Assembly (NCBI GenBank): GCA_029287555.1
Contig: JARFQX010000642.1
Span: forward strand, 1-16,457
Source of the DNA: Rubripirellula sp.
Lineage (GTDB): Bacteria; Planctomycetota; Planctomycetia; Pirellulales; Pirellulaceae
Length of the DNA: 16,457 nt
Direction: 5' to 3'
The position numbers and the translations under genes were made by a program. Under the pieces are notes generated by a model. It made no database searches and had not been told where the DNA came from. It saw only the letters and a program-made list of their open reading frames with translations. Shown here in pieces: positions 8,272 to 14,116 of the stretch. The first letter of the stretch is position 1; every line of letters starts with the position of its first letter.

Positions 8272-9258
8272 CTAGGCGGGAGCACCGAGTTGCCGCATGA
8301 CGCGTTGGACGATCTTTTCGATCGTCTCGGGTGGCAGCACGAGTGATTCGTCCAGCCCGGCAACTTCCGCGACCAGTGCGTCGATTTCCCGTTGGGTCCG
8401 GGCAACGGCCTCACGTTGCTGGGGCGAGAGGGGGACGCGTCCGGGGCCAAGGTTCCAACCGCGCGACCTTGCACCGGCTCGAAAGCCTTCGGGAAACTCG
8501 CCGAGCGAGATCATGGCGTCGAACAGAGGAAGCAACTGGTACTGCAGACGCATCGCTTCGGCAATGTTGCCCGCCACCACGCTGCGATGGATGGCCCGCG
8601 TCAATTCCGGAACGACGCCGCTGGTTGCGTTCGTGCCGCCGTCGGCGCCGGCGATCAACATGGGTGCGAGGGATGCATCCCAACCGGTCAAGAACGTGAA
8701 CTCATCACGCATCGGTCGAATGGCGGCGATCATTCTCATCATATTCGGCAGGTCACCGCTGCTGTCTTTGATGCCAACGACACGCGGACACTCCGAAGCG
8801 AGTCGAATGACCGTGGCGACATCGATGGGGGAGGCGAACAGCGGGATGTTGTAGACGGTGACATCAATCGAAACGCTGTCGGCGATCTCGCGAAAATAGG
8901 CGTAGACCCCTTCGCTGCTGAGCCGATAGTAGAACGGCGCGACGATTGCGACGGCACGGACCCCCATCTCGGCGTAAGCCTCGCACGCCTCAATGGTCGC
9001 CTTGACATTGGCTTCGGCCGCGCCGGCCAAGACCGGAACTCGCCCACCGGCCTGTTCGGCAACCACTTGGACAATGCGGCGGCGCTCCTCCGCCGTGAAC
9101 CGAACAAACTCGCCGGTGCTGCCGTTGGGATAGAGCCCGTCCACTCCACGATCGATCAACCAATCGACGTAACCTCGAAGCCGTTCTTCGTCGATGCGTC
9201 CCGCCGAATCAACCGGGGTGATGTTCGGAGTCAGGATCCCTGTGATTCGTTCGGGCAT
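8272..9258 (-). CDS. Dihydrodipicolinate synthase/N-acetylneuraminate lyase family aldolase
   Basis: Class I (Schiff-base) TIM-barrel lyase or synthase acting on a pyruvate-type substrate; the exact reaction is unknown. The product is 328 residues from the ATG at 9258. Visible: substrate loop GSTGE at 46-50, catalytic Tyr136 in YNIP, Schiff-base Lys164 in GIKDSSGD, and the Gly-rich GADGGTNATSG near 204-214. The Arg that follows YNVP in true DapA is absent (YNIPLFASPID), and GSTGE resembles sialate lyase more than DapA, so a sugar-acid aldolase is more likely than lysine synthesis. The family core ends near 295; residues 296-328 add a linker and an amphipathic helix. There is no Shine-Dalgarno before the ATG; that stretch instead reads CCTCCTTTCGATCGACC. 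Confidence 0.92.
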   Translation of the reverse strand: MPERITGILTPNITPVDSAGRIDEERLRGYVDWLIDRGVDGLYPNGSTGEFVRFTAEERRRIVQVVAEQAGGRVPVLAGAAEANVKATIEACEAYAEMGVRAVAIVAPFYYRLSSEGVYAYFREIADSVSIDVTVYNIPLFASPIDVATVIRLASECPRVVGIKDSSGDLPNMMRMIAAIRPMRDEFTFLTGWDASLAPMLIAGADGGTNATSGVVPELTRAIHRSVVAGNIAEAMRLQYQLLPLFDAMISLGEFPEGFRAGARSRGWNLGPGRVPLSPQQREAVARTQREIDALVAEVAGLDESLVLPPETIEKIVQRVMRQLGAPA

Positions 9259-9347
9259 GGTCGATCGAAAGGAGGTATTACGAAGTCACGCCTGGAGGTC
9301 TGCGTCTGCAAATCGCGTCGGACGGCCGCCAGTGAAACTGGGCGTTT

Positions 9348-9382
9348 GGCCGGCCCCGCCAGCAAGCGGGACCGGTCCGGCC
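9348..9382 (-). terminator. GC-rich stem-loop after hppA (possible terminator)
   Basis: GGCCGG (9348-9353) pairs with CCGGCC (9377-9382), and the inner CCCGC (9355-9359) pairs with GCGGG (9366-9370) around a six-base loop. An extra ACCGGT-like bulge lies on one side. It sits 34 bases past the hppA stop. No U-tract follows on the minus strand, so it is either a non-canonical terminator or an mRNA 3' stabiliser. Confidence 0.4.
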
Positions 9383-9388
9383 CTCAAC

Positions 9389-9416
9389 CCTAGCTCGAGA
9401 TCCCTAGCTCGAGATC
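9389..9416. repeat. Perfect 14-bp tandem duplication abutting the hppA stop codon
   Basis: CCTAGCTCGAGATC occurs twice in direct succession (9389-9402 and 9403-9416) and touches the hppA stop codon at 9417-9419. Each unit contains the palindrome CTCGAG. The exact identity suggests a recent slippage duplication. Confidence 0.9.
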
Positions 9417-11846
9417 TCAAATCAGCGACGCGATCACCAAGGCGACGACGCTCATTAATTTCAAAAGGATGTTGAGCGAGGGGCCGGAGGTGTCTTTGAA
9501 GGGGTCGCCGACGGTATCGCCAACCACGGCCGCCTTGTGTGCGTCACTGCCCTTGACCAACATCTCTCCATCGCGGTCGTATCCCTCTTCGATCATCTTC
9601 TTGGCATTATCCCAAGCACCACCCGCGTTGGATTGGAAAAGGGCCATCAGCACGCCGCTCACCGTCACGCCCGCGAGCAGTCCACCGAGCATCAAGGCAT
9701 TGGTATTTCCCTCGGCGCCGACCAACTTGGGAATGAAGCCGAAACCGACTGGAACGAGTACGGCGACGAGGCCGGGAACGATCATCTCGCGGATCGAAGC
9801 CCGGGTCGAAATCGCCACGCACTTGGCGAACTCCGCCTTGCCATCGGCGGCCAGGAACGCGTCTCGATCGGATTGTGACCACTCCTCTAGAGTTTTTCCA
9901 GGATTATTGTTCATGGCGATCAACGCCTGTTTGAGTTCCGGAATATCGGCGAATTGCCGCCGCACCTCTTGGATCATTGCCATGGCGGCCCGGCCCACGG
10001 CATTCATTGACAGCGCCGAGAAGAGAAACGGAAGCATCCCGCCGACAAACAGCGATGCCATCACGTAGGGATTGTTGATGCTGATCGATTCGATCGGCGT
10101 GTCCGGATGGGTCGCGTTGTAGGAAGTGATATAAGCCGCGAAGAGAGCCAGGGCCGTCAGCGCGGCCGATCCGATAGCGAATCCCTTGCCAATCGCCGCG
10201 GTCGTGTTCCCCACGGCGTCCAATTTGTCGGTACGCTGGCGAACTTCGCTTGGCAGTTCGGCCATCTCGGCGATCCCGCCCGCGTTGTCAGAGATCGGTC
10301 CGTAAGCGTCGACGGCCAACTGGATCCCCGTGTTGGAAAGCATTCCCACCGCCGCGATCGCGATGCCGTACAGCGACGCCATCTGATAGGCCCCCACGAT
10401 CGCCACGGCAATGATCAGAATCGGAATGGTGGTCGACATCATGCCCACGCCGAGCCCCGCGATGATATTCGTTGCCGGTCCCGTGACCGACTGGTGAACG
10501 ATCGATTTGACGGAGCGGGTTCCCGTGCCGGTGTACCGTTCGGTCACCATGCCGATGCCGAGTCCGGCGGCAAGCCCAAACAGGATCGCGAAGAAGACTC
10601 CGTTGCTGGTGTACTCGAAACCGCCGTAAGTCCAGGACGATGGCAGCATGAAGTTGATGATCAAGTAGGTCAGCACCAACAGAATCGCCGCTGAACCCCA
10701 TTCACCCATGTTCAATGCGCGATGTGGGTCGCCACCGTCTTTGACCTTCACAAAGAAGGTGCCGGTAATCGAAGTCAAAATGCCGACGCCCGCCAGGACC
10801 AGCGGCAACAGCACCGCCGACAAGCCGTAGAGTTCATCTAGCCCTTGGCTTTGAAAAACTGTGTAGAAGGAGGCTCCCAAAACCATCGTTCCAATAATCG
10901 AGCCGACGTAAGACTCAAACAAGTCGGCTCCCATCCCGGCGACATCACCGACGTTGTCCCCCACGTTGTCCGCGATCGTGGCGGGATTGAGCGGGTGGTC
11001 CTCCGGAATCCCCGCCTCGACTTTCCCGACTAAGTCCGCCCCGACATCGGCGGCTTTCGTGTAGATGCCCCCACCGACGCGAGCAAACAGGGCAATCGAG
11101 GAGGCTCCAAACGAAAAACCGGTGACAACGTTGATCACTCGCGTCAGGCTCGATTGGCTGTCGATCCCAAACACATTCGAGTAAACGACAAACAATACGC
11201 TCAAACCCAGCACACCGAGTCCGACGACGCCCATCCCCATCACCGAGCCGCCCGCAAAGGCCACTTCCAACGCCGGACCGAGACCGCTGCGCGCTGCATT
11301 GGTGGTCCGAACGTTTGCACGCGTTGCTACCTTCATCCCCACAAAGCCTGCCAACGCCGAACAGATCGCACCGAGCGCGAAGGAGGCAGCGATCAGCGGC
11401 GAAGAATTTTCGCCCTGAGTCGTCCCGCTGTAAGCGAGCAGCACAGCAACCGCCACCACGAACATCGTCAGGATCGAGTACTCCGCCTTCAGGAACGACA
11501 TCGCTCCCTCGGCGATGTTGGCCGCGATACGGGCCATCCGTTCGGTTCCCACTTCCTGGCGTGAGACCCAAGACGATTTCCAGAAAGTAAAAACCAACGC
11601 GGCAATGCCGAACAGCGGAATCAGGTAGGCGATCGAAGGGATTCCGGTGGTACCCGGGGGCACGGACACCGCATCGGCGGCATCGGGCGACTCGGCGCCG
11701 ACCTCTGCACTCGGGGCCTCCTCTGCGCTCGGGGCCTGTTGCGCAGTGGCGGCCTCCGTCGCTTCCTGCAACGCCAACGCGTCCAAGGGGGTCAGGGCAG
11801 AGACAAGAAAAAGAAGCAAAGAGAATGACCTGATCATTGCCGGCAT
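9417..11846 (-). CDS. hppA: Membrane-bound ion-pumping pyrophosphatase
   Basis: Integral membrane enzyme that hydrolyses pyrophosphate and pumps H+ or Na+ out of the cytoplasm. It is 809 residues from the ATG at 11846. Catalytic segments: DVGADLVGKVE at 267-277, DNVGDNVGD at 293-301, SDNAGGIAEM, DAVGNTTAAIGKG, and the C-terminal GGAWDNAKK and VGDTVGDPFKDTSGP. Ala at about 550 in GNTTAA is the K+-dependent type (Lys marks K+-independent enzymes). Glu311 in DLFESY is the placement known from Na+-transporting members, unlike DLFGSYAE in plant H+ pumps. The protein opens with a signal-peptide-like segment (1 to about 26) and an acidic Ala/Glu/Pro linker to about 68. The frame extends upstream to 12038, but that part looks non-coding and the hydrophobic signal begins right after 11846. 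The ATG at 11837 is an alternative start. Confidence 0.96.
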   Translation of the reverse strand: MPAMIRSFSLLLFLVSALTPLDALALQEATEAATAQQAPSAEEAPSAEVGAESPDAADAVSVPPGTTGIPSIAYLIPLFGIAALVFTFWKSSWVSRQEVGTERMARIAANIAEGAMSFLKAEYSILTMFVVAVAVLLAYSGTTQGENSSPLIAASFALGAICSALAGFVGMKVATRANVRTTNAARSGLGPALEVAFAGGSVMGMGVVGLGVLGLSVLFVVYSNVFGIDSQSSLTRVINVVTGFSFGASSIALFARVGGGIYTKAADVGADLVGKVEAGIPEDHPLNPATIADNVGDNVGDVAGMGADLFESYVGSIIGTMVLGASFYTVFQSQGLDELYGLSAVLLPLVLAGVGILTSITGTFFVKVKDGGDPHRALNMGEWGSAAILLVLTYLIINFMLPSSWTYGGFEYTSNGVFFAILFGLAAGLGIGMVTERYTGTGTRSVKSIVHQSVTGPATNIIAGLGVGMMSTTIPILIIAVAIVGAYQMASLYGIAIAAVGMLSNTGIQLAVDAYGPISDNAGGIAEMAELPSEVRQRTDKLDAVGNTTAAIGKGFAIGSAALTALALFAAYITSYNATHPDTPIESISINNPYVMASLFVGGMLPFLFSALSMNAVGRAAMAMIQEVRRQFADIPELKQALIAMNNNPGKTLEEWSQSDRDAFLAADGKAEFAKCVAISTRASIREMIVPGLVAVLVPVGFGFIPKLVGAEGNTNALMLGGLLAGVTVSGVLMALFQSNAGGAWDNAKKMIEEGYDRDGEMLVKGSDAHKAAVVGDTVGDPFKDTSGPSLNILLKLMSVVALVIASLI

Positions 11847-11966
11847 GATGTCTTTCTTTTCTCGCGTGGATGGCAACCGCACCGAGTACCGCTCCGGAGT
11901 TGTTTTGGAGCTCTCCGCAGGGGGTTTCTCGTCGGTTATGGAACTTGAAGCAACCGTGAGGGTGGC

Positions 11967-11994
11967 ATTATGGGCCAACTCGCCGACATTTGAA
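11967..11994 (-). promoter_or_regulatory. Weak candidate promoter of hppA
   Basis: On the minus strand, TTCAAA (11994-11989) and CATAAT (11972-11967) are 16 bases apart. The -35 matches the consensus at 4 of 6 and the -10 at 5 of 6. The leader to the ATG at 11846 would be about 115 bases. Its position inside the upstream frame extension supports the shorter hppA start. Confidence 0.25.
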
Positions 11995-12083
11995 TATATG
12001 GACTTGCGGTTTAAAGTTCCCCCGAAGCGAGGATTCAACCTTGGTTCGGATCACCGCGGTGACAAGGAGCCCCGATCGTCCGT

Positions 12084-12105
12084 AAAAAAGCGGCACGCGA
12101 GCGTG
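12084..12105 (-). terminator. Weak hairpin plus T-run downstream of the sulfatase
   Basis: On the minus strand, CACGC-TC-GCGTG (12105-12094) is followed by CCGC and six T (12089-12084). The stem is only 4-5 bp with a very small loop, and it lies about 210 bases past the sulfatase stop, so it may be accidental. Confidence 0.27.
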
Positions 12106-12314
12106 TACTGACCCAAATGCTCGAGCCAACGCAGCGGCCAATTCAGCGCGCGCCTGCGTCATTTTTTCCTACAAGATCTTCATTCTCGACCCACTTTTTT
12201 GCGCCCTCGATGGGGTGGCCCGCGGTGCGGCGTCGTCGAACCGATCGATAATGTCAGCCGCTTCTTGATGCCTACGTCGAATTGCCGGCGCCCTTGTCTA
12301 CTTTCACGAACTGG

Positions 12315-13700
12315 TTACTGCCAGGGAACCGCGCCGCCTCGTTGGATGTGCAATTGCAGTCGCCTGACCATCTCGCGAAGCTCTTTCGGTCGCTCTTGGG
12401 CCAAATCCGTGGTCTCGTTCGGATCAATACTCAAGTCGAACAGTTCCAATTGGCTTGTGGGCAAATTGTGGACAAGTTTCAGGTCGCCCCAGAGCAGTCC
12501 TTCAATCGTCAATCCGGCGTAACGGATTCCGCCTTCGCGTCGGACAAAATAGACCTCTCGCTCGGGCCAAGCGTGATCGGGGTCGGCCAACAGCGGTCGC
12601 AGCGAAATCCCATCGATCGGTGCATCGACCCGGCCTCCCGCTAGTTCGACGAGCGTGGGGAGAAAATCCGCCGTGGTGCAAACGGCGTCGGTCGAGCTCG
12701 CTGCCTTGGTTTCGCCCGGGACTCGGATGCAGCCCGGAATCCTTAGACCTCCCTCATACATCGACTGCTTCCCGTCGCGTAAGGATCCATTGTTCGCGCC
12801 GACATTGATTTGGCCCCCGTTGTCGCTGGTGAAAACAACGATGGTACGCTCATCCATTCCCGAATCTCGCAGCGATCGGAGGACCCGACCGATCCCGGCG
12901 TCCATGTGTTCGATCAAAGCGACCAACTTGGCCCGACGATCGGTGATTCCCGGTTGCCTCGACTTCACCTTTTCCAACCAATCGCTGGGCGGCTGAATCG
13001 GCGTATGCGGAGCGTTGTAGGCCAGGTACAAGAACCACGGCTGTGCCGCTCGATCGCCCTGCGAACTTGATTCGATGAACTCAACGGCCCACTGCGAGAA
13101 CAAATCGGTTGCGTGGCCCCGGGGATCGATCTCCTCCCGGTCCTTGCGCATGTAGTTGTTGCCGTGTCGAAGGTGGTTGTAATAGTCATCCATCATGTCG
13201 CCGAGAAACCCGTGAAAGCTGTCGAAGCCATGATTCATCGGGTGGTCTTCGTCCTCGAGCCCGAGATGCCATTTGCCGATCGCGGCTGTGCGGTAGCCGA
13301 GTTGCCCAAGTCGCTCGGGAAGTGTCTCGGTAAAGGTCGTCAAGTTTCCCCAGCTATTGGCGGGGTCCGTTCGGATCACGCCGGGAACTCCTACCCGATC
13401 GGGGTAGCACCCGGTGATGACCGACGCCCTCGTCGGCGAGCAGACTGGACAATTCGCATAGAGGCGGTTGAGTTTCAGCGAGCTCGCGATGAGGGAATCG
13501 AGATGCGGCGTCCGCATGTCCTTGCTGCCAAGACAGCCCAAATCCGCAAATCCCAGGTCATCAACGATGATGAGCAATACGTTGGACTTGAACTCGCCAG
13601 GATCCTCGGCGTGAGCCTCCGATGCCAAATAGGCCGACCATGCCAGGCAACCAAGGAAGAATGTGACGAGGGTCGTACGGGAAATCCGGATGGGAGACAC
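12315..13700 (-). CDS. Secreted sulfatase (formylglycine type)
   Basis: Hydrolyses a sulfate ester, probably on a sulfated polysaccharide or its fragments, outside the cytoplasm. The product is 461 residues. N-terminal signal peptide: basic start (IRISR), hydrophobic core about 10-24, likely cleavage after AHA at residue 31. The active-site signature PVCSPTRASVITG places formylglycine at Cys87 (CxPxR). Metal and sulfate residues: D47-D48, K143 and H145 in GKWHLG, H232 in PHTP, D293-N294 in SDNGG, and K311. The end (FDLSIDPNETTDLA) is typical of arylsulfatases. The start is GTG at 13700, the only candidate that leaves a proper signal peptide. No maturation enzyme gene is in the window. Specificity cannot be read from sequence. 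Confidence 0.95.
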   Translation of the reverse strand: MSPIRISRTTLVTFFLGCLAWSAYLASEAHAEDPGEFKSNVLLIIVDDLGFADLGCLGSKDMRTPHLDSLIASSLKLNRLYANCPVCSPTRASVITGCYPDRVGVPGVIRTDPANSWGNLTTFTETLPERLGQLGYRTAAIGKWHLGLEDEDHPMNHGFDSFHGFLGDMMDDYYNHLRHGNNYMRKDREEIDPRGHATDLFSQWAVEFIESSSQGDRAAQPWFLYLAYNAPHTPIQPPSDWLEKVKSRQPGITDRRAKLVALIEHMDAGIGRVLRSLRDSGMDERTIVVFTSDNGGQINVGANNGSLRDGKQSMYEGGLRIPGCIRVPGETKAASSTDAVCTTADFLPTLVELAGGRVDAPIDGISLRPLLADPDHAWPEREVYFVRREGGIRYAGLTIEGLLWGDLKLVHNLPTSQLELFDLSIDPNETTDLAQERPKELREMVRRLQLHIQRGGAVPWQ

Positions 13701-13738
13701 AGTGGGCGGGACCTTATGATGGAAGGGGTGAAATGAGG

Positions 13739-13752
13739 GCTACCATGGTAGC
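13739..13752. promoter_or_regulatory. Perfect 14-bp palindrome, possible operator
   Basis: GCTACCATGGTAGC is its own reverse complement. It lies 39-52 bases upstream of the sulfatase GTG and 20 bases upstream of the plus-strand -35 candidate, where a repressor dimer could act on both genes. GGCTA at 13738 and TAGCC at 13756 form a second, overlapping inverted repeat. Confidence 0.4.
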
Positions 13753-13771
13753 GGTTAGCCACCGCATTTTG

Positions 13772-13800
13772 TTGACCCAAGGACGCCTGGAAACTAGACT
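13772..13800 (+). promoter_or_regulatory. Candidate sigma70-type promoter for the kinase
   Basis: TTGACC (13772-13777, 5 of 6) and TAGACT (13795-13800, 4 of 6) have a 17-base spacer. Transcription would start near 13807 and leave a long leader of about 310 bases before the kinase ATG. A closer promoter is not evident. Confidence 0.4.
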
Positions 13801-14116
13801 CAAGGAGCGCTGGTCTTTTCTGTAACTTTTTTATTTGCAACTACTTAGCAGCCACGCGGTGACCGCCGCGGTCGTTGGGCTGTTGAATATTGACTTGTCG
13901 GCTCGCTTACGGGGTGCGCTCGTTGTGAACCGCGGGAGCAAGGTCCGGCATAATCGGGCCGTCGCCGTGCCGCCGGGAACGGTGATATCAGCTCCGATTG
14001 AGTACGATTGGCGTCCCTCAGTTTTTCACTTTCAAGCGTTGATTGCGAGAATCGTCGATAGCAAGAGGCTCGGGGACATCAGGATTGGATCTCTTGCCCA
14101 CTTCGAGTAACGGTAG

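Larger units (their letters stand above)
11847..12314. other. Gene-free interval between sulfatase and hppA
   Basis: About 470 bases. It holds a weak candidate hppA promoter (11967-11994) and a weak hairpin with a T-run (12084-12105). A 64-codon minus-strand frame starting at 12162 has AGGAAAAA just before its ATG, but the product resembles nothing known and the frame runs through the hairpin and T-run. I see no repeat or RNA gene. Confidence 0.5.
13701..14116. other. Divergent regulatory region between sulfatase and kinase
   Basis: About 415 bases between divergent genes. It holds a perfect 14-bp palindrome (13739-13752), a good plus-strand promoter candidate (13772-13800), and an AT-rich run near 13815-13836. 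A 91-codon plus frame (TTG at 13835 to 14110) ends six bases before the kinase ATG. It has no ribosome site and no recognisable domain, so it is not called as a gene. Confidence 0.55.

Noticed and set aside
8272..9258. Naming the aldolase dapA
   Set aside because: The Arg after YNVP that binds the second substrate in true dihydrodipicolinate synthase is missing, and the GSTGE loop is lyase-like.
11847..12038. 64-residue N-terminal extension of the pyrophosphatase frame
   Set aside because: It would bury the signal-peptide-like segment inside the protein and has no family similarity. The ATG at 11846 sits just ahead of that segment.
11968..12162. 64-codon minus-strand frame with AGGAAAAA before its ATG
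   Set aside because: The ribosome site is suggestive, but the frame crosses a hairpin with a T-run and the candidate hppA promoter, and the product resembles nothing known.
13706..13740. Possible lipoprotein signal in the sulfatase
   Set aside because: FLGC (residues 15-18) lacks the Leu/Val/Ile normally at -3, and a standard signal peptidase I site (AHA) follows the hydrophobic core.
13835..14110. 91-codon plus-strand frame just before the kinase gene
   Set aside because: It starts with TTG in an AT-rich run with no ribosome site, and no domain or sensible composition is visible. It fits a long leader better than a gene.
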